Notes: a model not told the origin generated them from the letters alone. 63,506 nt of DNA from Pseudomonas sp. ZH-FAD (GCF_002803095.1 NZ_PGLR01000034.1:1-63506), one strand, 5' to 3'. Numbered from the stretch's first letter, positions 8,394 to 17,769 are shown. A program made the numbers and translations.

Positions 8394-9344
8394 ATGCATA
8401 TCGATCACCGCCTGCTCGCCGTCAACGGCATCGAACTCAGCCTGTACAGCGCCGGCCCCGAGCACGGCAAGCCGGTGTGGCTGCTGCATGGTTTCCCCGA
8501 ATGCTGGTACGCCTGGCATCCGCAGATCGAGGCGCTGGCCGCCGCCGGCTACCGCGTGTTCGCCCCGGAGATGCGCGGCTATGGCGCCAGCAGCGCGCCG
8601 GCCGATCCGGCGGCCTATGAGCTGCTCACCCTGTGCGGCGATATCCAGGCGGCGATGGACATGCTCGGCCAGCACGAGGTGGCGGTGGTCGGTCACGACT
8701 GGGGGGCGCCGGTGGCCTGGCATCTGGCGCTGCTGGAGCCGCAGCGGGTCAAGGCGCTCGGCGCGCTGTCAGTGCCCTTCGGCGGCCGACCGAAACGCCC
8801 GGTCATAGAGATGATGCGCGATGCCTACGCCGGGCGCTTTCACTACATCCTGTATTTCCAGCAGCCGGGCGTGGCCGAGGCCGAACTGGACGAAGACATC
8901 GGCCGCAGCCTGCGCCTGCTGCTCGGCGGCCTGGGCGACGCCCTGCTGGCGACGGACAAACCGGCCGATGCGCGGCTGTTCGACGGCATGCCAGATGACC
9001 TGCCACTGCCGGCCTGGTGCAACGAGGCGATGTTCGCTCACTACCTGCGCACCTTCGAGCGCCACGGCTTTCGCGGCGCGCTGAACTGGTACCGCAACTT
9101 CGAGCGCAACTGGCAACGCACCGAGCCCCTGGCTGGTCTGCAGATCACGCAGCCGACGCTGTTCCTGCTCGGGGAGAATGACCCGGTCAGCCGCTTCGAG
9201 GCGCCGACGCTCAAGCGCATGGGCGACAAGGTGCCGCACCTGGAACGCCACGACCTGCCCGGCGCCGGGCACTGGCTGCAGGCCGAATGCGGCGAACGGG
9301 TCAACGTCCTGTTGCTGGACTTCCTCACACGAAACTACCGATAG
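8394..9344 (+). CDS. Alpha/beta hydrolase, epoxide-hydrolase-like
   Basis: A 316-residue alpha/beta hydrolase. The oxyanion motif HGFPE is near residue 28, the nucleophile Asp102 lies in GHDWGA, the likely acid is Asp263 in GENDPV and the base is His293 in GAGHW. The lid carries HYILYFQQPGVAEAEL and LNWYRN, each supplying a Tyr, as in soluble epoxide hydrolases. Haloalkane dehalogenase is a less likely alternative because of the Tyr pair. An AAGGA site precedes the ATG, and the gene starts eight bases after the carboxylase stop, so the two are cotranscribed and probably act in one catabolic route; which one is not clear. Confidence 0.88.
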   Translation: MHIDHRLLAVNGIELSLYSAGPEHGKPVWLLHGFPECWYAWHPQIEALAAAGYRVFAPEMRGYGASSAPADPAAYELLTLCGDIQAAMDMLGQHEVAVVGHDWGAPVAWHLALLEPQRVKALGALSVPFGGRPKRPVIEMMRDAYAGRFHYILYFQQPGVAEAELDEDIGRSLRLLLGGLGDALLATDKPADARLFDGMPDDLPLPAWCNEAMFAHYLRTFERHGFRGALNWYRNFERNWQRTEPLAGLQITQPTLFLLGENDPVSRFEAPTLKRMGDKVPHLERHDLPGAGHWLQAECGERVNVLLLDFLTRNYR

Positions 9345-9426
9345 CGGCGATATGGACGGCGGATTGGGCTGTTTTCCTGGCATCAGGTAAACTGCCGCAT
9401 CTTTTACACCTATAACGATTCGCCTG

Positions 9427-11322
9427 ATGCCGAACACTTTCCACGAGATCCCCCGCGAGCGCCCGTTGACGCCGCTGCTCGACAGCGCCAACACGCCCGA
9501 CGAACTGCGCCGCCTGGCCGAAGCGGACCTGGAAACCCTCGCCGACGAACTGCGCCAGTACCTGCTCTACAGCGTCGGCCAGAGCGGCGGGCACTTCGGT
9601 GCCGGGCTCGGCGTGATCGAGCTGACCATCGCCCTGCACTACGTCTTCGACACCCCCGATGACCGCCTGGTGTGGGACGTCGGCCATCAGGCCTACCCGC
9701 ACAAGATCCTCACCGGTCGTCGCGAGCGCATGGGCAGCCTGCGCCAGAAGGACGGCCTGGCCGCCTTCCCGCGCCGTAGCGAGAGCGAGTACGACACCTT
9801 CGGCGTCGGCCACTCCAGCACCAGCATCAGCGCGGCGCTGGGCATGGCCATCGCTGCTCGCCTGAAGGGCGAGAAGCGCAAGAGCGTGGCGGTGATCGGT
9901 GACGGCGCACTGACCGCCGGCATGGCCTTCGAGGCGCTCAACCACGCCACCGACGTCAACGCCAACATGCTGGTGATCCTCAACGACAACGACATGTCGA
10001 TCTCCAAGAATGTCGGCGGCCTGTCCAACTACCTGGCCAAGATCATCTCCAGCCGCACCTACGCCAGCATGCGCGAGGGCAGCAAGAAGATCCTCTCGCG
10101 CCTGCCCGGCGCCTGGGAAATCGCGCGCAAGGTCGAGGAACACGCCAAGGGCATGCTGGTGCCCGGCACCCTGTTCGAGGAACTGGGCTGGAACTATGTC
10201 GGCCCCATCGACGGCCACGACCTGCCGATCCTGCTCGCCACCCTGCGCAATATGCGCGACCTCGACGGCCCGCAGTTCCTCCATGTGGTGACCAAGAAGG
10301 GCAAGGGCTTCGCCCCGGCCGAGGCCGATCCCATCGGCTACCACGCCATCACCAAGCTGGAACCGGTGACCCCGGTCGCTGCCCCGAAGAAACCGTCCGG
10401 CCCGAAATACTCCAACGTATTCGGCCAGTGGCTGTGCGACATGGCTGCAGCCGATAACCGCCTGGTTGGCATCACCCCGGCGATGAAGGAAGGCTCGGAT
10501 CTGGTGGCCTTCGCCGAGCGCTTCCCCGAGCGCTACTTCGACGTCGCCATTGCCGAGCAGCACGCCGTGACCCTCGCCGCCGGCATGGCCTGCGAAGGCG
10601 CCAAGCCGGTGGTGGCGATCTACTCCACCTTCCTCCAGCGCGCCTATGATCAGTTGATCCACGACGTGGCCGTGCAGCACCTCGACGTGCTGTTCGCCAT
10701 CGACCGCGCCGGCCTGGTCGGCGAAGACGGCCCGACCCATGCCGGCAGCTTCGATATCTCCTACCTGCGCTGCATCCCCGGCATGCTGGTGATGACGCCG
10801 AGCGACGAGAACGAGTTGCGCCGCATGCTCAGCACCGGCCACCTGTTCGACGGCCCAGCGGCGGTGCGCTATCCGCGTGGCAGCGGCCCCAACGCGCCGC
10901 TCGATGCTGGCCTGGAGCCGCTGGAAATCGGCAAAGCCGTAGTGCGCCGCCAGGGTAAGGGCGTTGCCCTGCTGGCCTTCGGCGTGCAACTGGCCGAAGC
11001 CTTGCGCGTGGGTGAGACACTGGACGCCACGGTGGTCGACATGCGTTTCGTCAAACCGCTGGACGAAGCGCTGCTGCGCGAACTGGCGAGCAGCCACGCG
11101 CTGCTGGTGACCATTGAGGAGAACAGCATCATGGGCGGCGCCGGCAGCGCGGTCAGCGAGTTCTTCGCCGCCGAGAACCGCCAGGTATCGATGCTCCATC
11201 TGGGCCTGCCCGACTACTACGTCGAGCACGCCAAACCGAGCCAGATGCTCGCCGAATGCGGCCTCGACGAAGCAGGAATCGAACGCGCAGTACGCCAACG
11301 TCTGAGCCAGCTACAGCCCTGA
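9427..11322 (+). CDS. dxs: 1-deoxy-D-xylulose-5-phosphate synthase Dxs
   Basis: A 631-residue thiamine-diphosphate enzyme making DXP from pyruvate and glyceraldehyde 3-phosphate, the first step of the MEP isoprenoid route and a source of thiamine and pyridoxal precursors. Seen are GHQAYPHKILTGR near 80, the ThDP motif GDGALTAGMAFEALN near 158, and the transketolase-like pyrimidine-binding and C-terminal domains. The N-terminus MPNTFHEIPRERP matches pseudomonad Dxs. It provides IPP and DMAPP for IspA upstream, from which it is separated by the carboxylase-hydrolase pair. Confidence 0.97.
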   Translation: MPNTFHEIPRERPLTPLLDSANTPDELRRLAEADLETLADELRQYLLYSVGQSGGHFGAGLGVIELTIALHYVFDTPDDRLVWDVGHQAYPHKILTGRRERMGSLRQKDGLAAFPRRSESEYDTFGVGHSSTSISAALGMAIAARLKGEKRKSVAVIGDGALTAGMAFEALNHATDVNANMLVILNDNDMSISKNVGGLSNYLAKIISSRTYASMREGSKKILSRLPGAWEIARKVEEHAKGMLVPGTLFEELGWNYVGPIDGHDLPILLATLRNMRDLDGPQFLHVVTKKGKGFAPAEADPIGYHAITKLEPVTPVAAPKKPSGPKYSNVFGQWLCDMAAADNRLVGITPAMKEGSDLVAFAERFPERYFDVAIAEQHAVTLAAGMACEGAKPVVAIYSTFLQRAYDQLIHDVAVQHLDVLFAIDRAGLVGEDGPTHAGSFDISYLRCIPGMLVMTPSDENELRRMLSTGHLFDGPAAVRYPRGSGPNAPLDAGLEPLEIGKAVVRRQGKGVALLAFGVQLAEALRVGETLDATVVDMRFVKPLDEALLRELASSHALLVTIEENSIMGGAGSAVSEFFAAENRQVSMLHLGLPDYYVEHAKPSQMLAECGLDEAGIERAVRQRLSQLQP

Positions 11323-11401
11323 TCTGACGCCCTGCACGGCCCAATTATTGCAAAATATTTGGGCTACGCTCTCAGCATTGAGCAGCGGACAGGGGCGCAT
11401 C

Positions 11402-13651
11402 ATGTCGTTACGCAGTCATCAGATGAACTTCACCGGACAGGAGCGGCGCTGGCTCCCCTGGTTCGGCAAAACCGGCAAACTGGCCATGCGCTGGTCATGC
11501 CTGCTCAATGCCGGACAGGTGGCGCGAGTCGAGAAAACCTTTGCCGGCTTGGCGCAAACCCGTGTCGACCTGCTGGTCAACTGGGCGCGCCAGCACTGGC
11601 AAGAGTTCGAGCTGATCGCCAGTGGCCTGCAGCAAGCCTGGCCCATCACGACCAACAGCGAGCTGCAGAGAGCGCACAGCCACATGCCGGAAGTCTCCGA
11701 GCTGTTCGTGGTGGACGTCAGTGGCCTCGTGATCGCCTCCACTCATGCACCCCGCGCAGGTCAGCGCCACGATGCAAAGGCCCTCGCCGCCGGCCTGGCC
11801 GCGCCCTTCCTGCACGGCCCTTATATCGACCCGGTGACCCGGCAACTGGGTGCGACCACCTCCAAGTTCCATGACGCCGTTACCCTGATGTTCCATCAAC
11901 CGCTACGCCATGCCGGCAAGGTAGTCGGTTGCCTGTGCGCACGCATACCCAACGACGTGCTGAGCGACCTGATCCAGCGCGAGGCCGGACACGTCTACCG
12001 CGACTCGGGTGACAACTACCTGTTCATGGTGCAAAGCCGTCATGACCCGCAGATCGCCCCGGGCACCGCCCTGTCCCGCTCGCGTTTCGAAGACGACACC
12101 TTCAGCGGCGGCGACAACCTGAAACAGGGCGTAAAAACCGCTTTCGGCACCGTTCGGGTGCAGAACCATACCGAGTTCGAGCTGCGCTTCACCGATCCAG
12201 CAACGGGCGAGCTGCACCCGGGGGTGCGCGAAACCATCCGCAACGGCAGGAACCTTTTCGCCCTTTACCCGGGCTACCCGGATTACCGGCACATCCCGGT
12301 GATCGGCGCCGGACTGATTCTGCAGATGCCCGGCTCGCCCGATACCTGGGGGCTGATGTGCGAGGGCGACCTGGAGGAGGTTTACCGTCAGCGCAGCCTC
12401 AGCTACACACTTTCCAGCCACCTGCTCCTTGGTCTACTGGCCTTGGGGTTGCTGCAGTGGCAACTGCAGCAACTGGTGCCGGCGATCGCGGTACAGGCCG
12501 GCATGATCGCCACAGCGGCCATGATGTTCGGTTACTGGGGCTTGAGCCTGCGTCCGCGCGTGCGCAGGCTCCAGGCGCTCTCGGACTTCTTCCTGGAAAC
12601 CGCCGAATGCGGCGCACCACTGAGCAACCGCCTAGCACCCGAATTGTTCGGCAGTGACGAAGCCGGCGCGCTGGCCGGCTGGGTAAACAGCTTCGTCGAC
12701 AAGATGGACCACACCATGCAGGGCATCCTCACTGCCGGTGCGGCTCTGCAACAGACCTCCACAGGGCTGACGCGCACCGCCATCAACGCCAGCCAGTGTG
12801 CCACCCAGGGACAGAACGCGGCGACCTCCACTGCCCGCGCGATGGTCGAGGTCAACCACAGCATCGGCCAGGCCACAGCGCACATCCTCGACAGCGAACG
12901 CGCCTCGCAACAGGCCCTGGCCATGACACGCCAGGGCAGCGCTGCGGTTAACCAGAATGCCGAGGAAGTCAGTCAGCTGGCCGAGCGCATCGAACAGTCC
13001 AGCCAATCCCTGCAGGCCCTGAATCGACAGACCGAAGAGATTCAGCACATCAGCGAGGCGATCCACGCCATCGCCGAGCAAACCAACCTGCTGGCCCTGA
13101 ACGCTGCGATCGAAGCCGCCCGTGCCGGCGACAGCGGCCGCGGCTTCGCGGTGGTGGCAGATGAAGTGCGCAACCTGGCGCAGCGCACGGCGCAAGCGAC
13201 CGAAGAAATCACCACCACCCTGGCCAGCGTGCGCCAGCAGACCCTGGATAGCATGAGCAGCATGCGCAGTTGCCAGGAAGCGGCGCAGCGCAGCGTGACG
13301 CGTTCCGATGAAGCCACCGCAGCCCTGGCGCGCATCCAGCACGAAGTGGAAGCGATGCAAAGCCGCCTTGGCCAACTGAGTCAGGGCATGCAATCCCAAC
13401 TGGCGCAGGTGCATGCAGTCAATGATCAGGCCCAGGCCATTACCGGCGCAGCCGAACGCAGTAGCCAGAGCGCAGATGAAACCCTGCAAGCTGCACAAGT
13501 CCTGGCGCAACTGGTGCTCGATCTGCACAAGACGGCGAGCCGCCTCAGCCATCAGGAGCCCCCGCCTGATCAGCACACGACGATCCAGCACGGCTGGCAA
13601 GCGCCGGCCAGGATGAAGACCGATCTGAGCATGAGCGCCACTCATCGCTGA
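11402..13651 (+). CDS. Methyl-accepting chemotaxis protein with N-terminal cytoplasmic sensor
   Basis: A 749-residue chemoreceptor. The signalling tip AIAEQTNLLALNAAIEAARA is at about 555-575, with long heptad-rich methylation helices on both sides. The only hydrophobic stretch is a pair of helices at about 333-381, joined by a few residues and followed by a degenerate HAMP-like segment. The 330-residue sensor region before it has no N-terminal membrane helix or signal peptide, so it should face the cytoplasm, as in Aer-like receptors; parts resemble Cache/PAS folds (ELFVVDVSGLVIASTH). The ligand is unknown. The ATG at 11402 with an upstream AGGGG is favoured over an earlier in-frame start. 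Confidence 0.9.
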   Translation: MSLRSHQMNFTGQERRWLPWFGKTGKLAMRWSCLLNAGQVARVEKTFAGLAQTRVDLLVNWARQHWQEFELIASGLQQAWPITTNSELQRAHSHMPEVSELFVVDVSGLVIASTHAPRAGQRHDAKALAAGLAAPFLHGPYIDPVTRQLGATTSKFHDAVTLMFHQPLRHAGKVVGCLCARIPNDVLSDLIQREAGHVYRDSGDNYLFMVQSRHDPQIAPGTALSRSRFEDDTFSGGDNLKQGVKTAFGTVRVQNHTEFELRFTDPATGELHPGVRETIRNGRNLFALYPGYPDYRHIPVIGAGLILQMPGSPDTWGLMCEGDLEEVYRQRSLSYTLSSHLLLGLLALGLLQWQLQQLVPAIAVQAGMIATAAMMFGYWGLSLRPRVRRLQALSDFFLETAECGAPLSNRLAPELFGSDEAGALAGWVNSFVDKMDHTMQGILTAGAALQQTSTGLTRTAINASQCATQGQNAATSTARAMVEVNHSIGQATAHILDSERASQQALAMTRQGSAAVNQNAEEVSQLAERIEQSSQSLQALNRQTEEIQHISEAIHAIAEQTNLLALNAAIEAARAGDSGRGFAVVADEVRNLAQRTAQATEEITTTLASVRQQTLDSMSSMRSCQEAAQRSVTRSDEATAALARIQHEVEAMQSRLGQLSQGMQSQLAQVHAVNDQAQAITGAAERSSQSADETLQAAQVLAQLVLDLHKTASRLSHQEPPPDQHTTIQHGWQAPARMKTDLSMSATHR

Positions 13652-13707
13652 GTGAGCGGGGCTTGCTTGTCATTCATACTCGCGCGCACTAAGGTGCGCG
13701 CACTTCA

Positions 13708-13912
13708 TGTTCCGCCAGGGTGCGCTGCGCAAGCAGTGTTAAACGGGAAGTCGGTGCGCTTGTGTTGAGCAAACCCGACGCTGCCCCCGCAACGGTAATC
13801 GACGGCAAGCGCTGAGCTTGCGCCACGTCCAACAGCCACTGGGCCAAGCCTGGGAAGGTGGACGCGGGTCGAGAGCCCGGAGACCGGCCAAGGCGGTGCG
13901 ACTGGTGTTGCG
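13708..13912 (+). ncRNA. Cobalamin (AdoCbl) riboswitch of btuB
   Basis: The leader carries the conserved cobalamin-riboswitch signature in order: GTTAAACGGGAAGTCGGTG (13737-13756), GCTGCCCCCGCAACGGTAA, the B12 box GCCACTGG near 13837, GGGAAGGTGGACGCGG and AGAGCCCGGAGACCGGCC near 13885. The btuB start follows about 80 bases later. Binding of adenosylcobalamin is expected to shut off expression by hiding the ribosome site or stopping transcription. The exact helix ends are approximate. The 342-base gap 13652-13993 holds nothing else recognisable. Confidence 0.95.
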
Positions 13913-13993
13913 GAGGGCAGCACGGTCAAGCGCCGCCCTACTCGCGCTTGTTTCTGCCCTCCTCGAAAGTCTGCCGACCTTTGAGGAAAGATA

Positions 13994-15847
13994 ATGAAAC
14001 TGTCTCGTCTGGCTCTGGCCATCGCCTTCATGCCAGGTCTTTCGCTGGCTGCCGAACCCTACGTGGCCGAGCCGCTGGTTGTCACCTCCGGGCGCCTGGC
14101 CGAACCGCAAGCGCAGGCTACCGCCGCCACCACGGTGTTCAAACGGGACGACATCGAGCGCCTGCAGGTCAGCAGCGTTACCGAGCTACTGGAGCGTGTG
14201 CCCGGCCTCAGCGTCGTCCGCACTGGCGGTGCCGGCAGCCAGACGGGCGTGTTCCTGCGCGGCACCAGCACGGCACAAACCCTGGTCCTGGTCGACGGGC
14301 AACGTATCGCGGCCGCCTCCAGCGGCACCAGCAGCCTGGAGTTTCTCGCACCCGAGCAGATCGAGCGTATCGAAGTGGTTCGTGGAGCGCGTTCGGCGCT
14401 GTACGGCTCCGACGCCATTGGCGGGGTGATTCAGATCTTCACCCGTCAGGGCGATGGACAGGGCCTCAAGCCTTACGCACGCCTGGCGGCTGGCAGCGAC
14501 AGCACCTACCAGCGCAGTCTCGGCCTCTCCGGCGGCGACGAACGCACACACTTTCACCTAGGTGCGGCCCTGGACGAGACAGCCGGCATCGACGCTACCC
14601 GCGACGGTTTCGGCGCCAATGGCGACGACGACGCGTACCGCAACCGCTCGTTAAGCCTGAATCTGTCGCACCGCGTCAACAACTCGCTGCAGGTTGGCCT
14701 CAGTGCGCTCGATCAGCGCGGGCAGGTGGAATATGACGATGTTTTTACCGGCCTGTTGCCGACAACGGACTTTCAGGTCAGCAGTCTTTCCGGGTTCATC
14801 GACGGCCGCCTCAACGAACGCTGGAGCAGCCGCCTGGAAATAGGTCACAGCAAAGACCAGCGCGACACGGGCGATGACTCGCTGGCAGCGCCAGACTATT
14901 CATTCTTTACCTACACCACCTATCGCGACTCGGCGAGCTGGGTGAATACCCTGACCCTCAGCGACAACCAGCAAATCCTGGCCGGCGCCGACTGGTACGA
15001 GGATCGCCTGCACAGCAGTACGGCCTTCGCCGAGGACTCACGCTGGAACCGCGCGGCCTTCTTGCAGCATCGCTACACCAGCGACACCTTCTCGACCGAG
15101 CTGGGACTGCGCCACGACGACAATCAGCAGTTCGGTAGCGAGAACACCTGGAACGCGGCACTGACCGTGCCGCTGAACAGTGCCAACGACCTGATCCTGT
15201 CGTACAGCGAAGGTTTCCGTGCGCCGACTTTCAATGATCTTTATGACCCCTGGGCGGGCAACGCAGACCTGCAGGCCGAGCGTTCCAAAAGTTACGAGAT
15301 TCAATGGCGCAGCCGTTACAGCGACACAGGTTCATTGCAGACCTCGGTGTATCGAACCGATATCGAGGACGCCATTGTCGCCAACGAGGTGTCGTTCTAC
15401 GTGCCTCAGAACGTGCAGCATGCCCGGATCAATGGCTTCGAGGCCGCCGTGCAACAGGAGCTGTTCGGCTGGCAGGGCAATCTCGCTCTGGCCCTGATCG
15501 ACCCGCGTGACCGCGACAGCGGCCATACCCTGCTGCGCCGAGCCAAACGCACGCTGAGCCTGGATCTCGACCGCCGCTTTGGCGATGTCTCGCTCGGCGC
15601 TGGCTGGCGTGCGGTCAGTGGTCGCTACGACGACGCCGACAACGAGATCGAGATGAGCGGTTATGGCCTGCTCAGCCTCCGCGCTGCCTGGCAGGCCATG
15701 CCAGAGCTTGGCCTGAGCCTGAAGCTGGATAACCTGCTGGACAAGGACTATGCAGAAGCAACCTACAGCACACCCAATGGCCGTTTCGGCTACAACAGCG
15801 CCGGCCGCACCGCACTATTCGCGGTCACCTGGACGCCACAACTCTAA
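13994..15847 (+). CDS. btuB: TonB-dependent vitamin B12 receptor BtuB
   Basis: A 617-residue outer membrane receptor for cobalamin, close to the E. coli BtuB length. It has a signal peptide (cleavage near LSLAAEP, residue 20), a TonB box-like EPLVVTSGR, the plug domain (TELLERVPGLSVVRTGG, FLRGTSTAQTLVLVDGQRI, VEVVRG-type motif near 130) and a beta-barrel ending in an aromatic-rich C-terminal strand. GAGGAAAG stands before the ATG. The upstream cobalamin riboswitch fixes the substrate assignment. Energy could come from the housekeeping TonB or the accessory TonB cluster at 32-37 kb. Confidence 0.95.
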   Translation: MKLSRLALAIAFMPGLSLAAEPYVAEPLVVTSGRLAEPQAQATAATTVFKRDDIERLQVSSVTELLERVPGLSVVRTGGAGSQTGVFLRGTSTAQTLVLVDGQRIAAASSGTSSLEFLAPEQIERIEVVRGARSALYGSDAIGGVIQIFTRQGDGQGLKPYARLAAGSDSTYQRSLGLSGGDERTHFHLGAALDETAGIDATRDGFGANGDDDAYRNRSLSLNLSHRVNNSLQVGLSALDQRGQVEYDDVFTGLLPTTDFQVSSLSGFIDGRLNERWSSRLEIGHSKDQRDTGDDSLAAPDYSFFTYTTYRDSASWVNTLTLSDNQQILAGADWYEDRLHSSTAFAEDSRWNRAAFLQHRYTSDTFSTELGLRHDDNQQFGSENTWNAALTVPLNSANDLILSYSEGFRAPTFNDLYDPWAGNADLQAERSKSYEIQWRSRYSDTGSLQTSVYRTDIEDAIVANEVSFYVPQNVQHARINGFEAAVQQELFGWQGNLALALIDPRDRDSGHTLLRRAKRTLSLDLDRRFGDVSLGAGWRAVSGRYDDADNEIEMSGYGLLSLRAAWQAMPELGLSLKLDNLLDKDYAEATYSTPNGRFGYNSAGRTALFAVTWTPQL

Positions 15848-15944
15848 AGTTGACGTGCAACAACCGGGTGGGTTAGCGGAGCTGAACACCAATCTTGCAA
15901 ACGCAGATACAGGCAGCGCGCTCGGATGGCCGCCCCACGTAACG

Positions 15945-16739
15945 CTACCGTGCCTCGGCCATCAACTCGCACAACCGCTCGATGGCGCCCAGCATCTGCC
16001 GGCTAGGCCGTTCCAGGCCCTTGTCCGGTACCGCCCAGACCTGTCCCAGCCGCACTGCATGCAGCTGCGGCCAGGTCTGCCAGGCGCTCAGCTCGGCATT
16101 GCTGCCACCAAGTATCACGTCCGGGTCACGCGCCAGCACCGCCTCGACGCTTACCTGCGGCGCCGGCTGCGGCAGGTCGGCGAACAGGTTGCGCGCGCCG
16201 CACACCTGCAAGGCGTCACCAATCAGTTGCTCGCCACCGATGGTGTAAAGCGGTTGGTGCCAGACCTGGTAGAACACCGCAAGGGGCTGCTCACGCCGGT
16301 AGCGCTGGCGCAGCGCGTCCAGTTCGGCGCGAAACTCGTCTGCCAGCCGCTTCCCCTGCTCGGCCCGGCCCACTCGCTCACCGATACGCACGAAGGCCTC
16401 GCCAAGTTGCTCGAGGCGCTGCGGCTCGACGATCAGCAGGTCGATGCCGAAACGCTGCAACTGCGCTTGTTGCGCCGGCGGCACACTGCCAGGCGCGATG
16501 AGGATCAGATCCGGCGCCAGCTGCAACAGGCGCTCGAATTCCAGCTGGCCATAACGACCGACTGTGGGGAGATGCGCCAGCGCGGCGGGACGCTCATCAC
16601 CTTCGAGCACACCGACCAACAGGTCGGCGGCATCCAGATCGAGCATGATTTCACTGAGCGATGGGGCCAGGCTGATCACCCGCTCGGCGGCTGACAGCGG
16701 CAGCGACAGCAGGCAGAGCGCGAGCAGCAGCGTGCGCAT
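15945..16739 (-). CDS. btuF: Periplasmic cobalamin-binding protein, BtuF-like
   Basis: A 264-residue periplasmic binding protein of the helical-backbone (Fe-B12) class. It has an N-terminal signal peptide (MRTLLLALCLLSLPLSAAE), a typical beginning RVISLAPSLSEIMLDLDAADLLVGV and the WHQPLYTIGGEQLIGDALQVCGA motif of BtuF proteins. It would receive B12 from BtuB. No BtuCD transporter genes are in the window. The start at 16739 overlaps the stop of the preceding membrane-protein gene by one base (TGATG), so it is the last gene of the ribA unit. It is convergent with btuB; the 97-base gap has no clear terminator. Confidence 0.85.
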   Translation of the reverse strand: MRTLLLALCLLSLPLSAAERVISLAPSLSEIMLDLDAADLLVGVLEGDERPAALAHLPTVGRYGQLEFERLLQLAPDLILIAPGSVPPAQQAQLQRFGIDLLIVEPQRLEQLGEAFVRIGERVGRAEQGKRLADEFRAELDALRQRYRREQPLAVFYQVWHQPLYTIGGEQLIGDALQVCGARNLFADLPQPAPQVSVEAVLARDPDVILGGSNAELSAWQTWPQLHAVRLGQVWAVPDKGLERPSRQMLGAIERLCELMAEAR

Positions 16740-17152
16740 CAGCCCAACTGGCGGGGTATGCGGTAAAGGCTGTGCAGCACGATGGACGACAGCGCCAGCA
16801 GTACCAACGGGATCGCCTCTAGGCCAGCAAGGACTGCCAACGCGGCGATCCACGCAGGCAGCGCAGCGCCGAGCAAGGCGCGCAAACGGACACGATCAAG
16901 CTCCAGCCAGGCGGCAGGTTCGTCGTCGCTGTCGAGAGCCTTTTCGGTCGCGATCAGAGCGCGTTTGTAAGCGGAGAACAACGGCAGGCTGACGAACATC
17001 GAAGCCAGGCCAGCGATGAACAACGGCATGGTCAGCACCGTGGTGCTACCGCCGCCGAACAGCAGGTTGAACATGAACACGGGCGCCAGCGCCACGCCCA
17101 GCTGACGCCACCAGGCCAGCGCCAGGCGACGCTTTACCTGGCCTCGGGTCAC
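16739..17152 (-). CDS. Small conserved membrane protein between ribA and btuF
   Basis: A 137-residue protein with about four hydrophobic segments (two in residues 18-60, two in 93-130) separated by a charged cytoplasmic-looking region (KRALIATEKALDSDDEPAAWLELDRVRLR). I recognise it only as the conserved hypothetical found between ribA and the btuF-like gene in pseudomonads (PA4046-like, from memory). The GTG start overlaps the ribA stop by four bases and its stop overlaps btuF by one, so translation is coupled on both sides. A role in B12 handling is possible by context but not shown. Confidence 0.75.
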   Translation of the reverse strand: MTRGQVKRRLALAWWRQLGVALAPVFMFNLLFGGGSTTVLTMPLFIAGLASMFVSLPLFSAYKRALIATEKALDSDDEPAAWLELDRVRLRALLGAALPAWIAALAVLAGLEAIPLVLLALSSIVLHSLYRIPRQLG

Positions 17153-17769
17153 AGGCTTTCCTCGGTCTCGCCCTGATGCTGGTTGCCCAGCATATGGCCG
17201 AGCTTGCCGGCCTTGGTGGCGAGGTAGCGCTTGTTGTAGGGGTTGTGCGCAATCTGCAGCGGCACACGGTGATCCACGGCGATGCCCATGTCGCCCAAGG
17301 CTTTGACCTTGCGCGGGTTATTGGTCATCAGCTTGAGGCTGTCGATGCCCAGGTGCTCGAGCATCGGCAGGCAGATGGCGTAATCACGCTGGTCGGCGCC
17401 GAAACCCAGGCGCTCGTTGGCTTCCACGGTATCGGCACCGCCGTCCTGCAGTTCATAGGCGCGAATCTTGTTCAGCAGACCAATACCACGGCCCTCCTGA
17501 CGCAGATACAGCAACACGCCGCGGCCTTCGTTGGCAATGGCCTGCAGCGCCGCCTGCAACTGGGCACCACAGTCGCAACGCAGGCTGAACAGCGCGTCGC
17601 CGGTCAGGCATTCGGAATGCAGACGCCCCAGCACCGGTGCACCGTCGGCGACGTTGCCGAAGGTCAGGGCGACATGTTCCTTGCCGGTAGCCTCATCGAG
17701 AAAACCGTGCATGGTGAACACACCGAAGGGCGTGGGCAGTTGGGAGGCGGCGACGAACACGACGGACAC
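17149..17769 (-). CDS. ribA: GTP cyclohydrolase II RibA
   Basis: A 206-residue stand-alone GTP cyclohydrolase II, the first step of riboflavin synthesis, giving 2,5-diamino-6-ribosylamino-pyrimidinone 5'-phosphate. The zinc cysteines Cys54, Cys65 and Cys67 (ECLTGDALFSLRCDCG) and the LRQEGRGIGL motif near 90 are intact. The start is a GTG at 17769 with AGGAG five bases upstream, and MSVVFVAASQLPTPFG fits pseudomonad RibA. This gene supplies the activity that the degenerate half of the RibBA protein at 22-23 kb lacks. Confidence 0.95.
   Translation of the reverse strand: MSVVFVAASQLPTPFGVFTMHGFLDEATGKEHVALTFGNVADGAPVLGRLHSECLTGDALFSLRCDCGAQLQAALQAIANEGRGVLLYLRQEGRGIGLLNKIRAYELQDGGADTVEANERLGFGADQRDYAICLPMLEHLGIDSLKLMTNNPRKVKALGDMGIAVDHRVPLQIAHNPYNKRYLATKAGKLGHMLGNQHQGETEESL

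Noticed and set aside
15848..15944. Terminator between convergent btuB and btuF-like genes
   Set aside because: A weak GGTGGGTTAGCG/CGTAACGC-type inverted match exists but with no T run; not strong enough to list.
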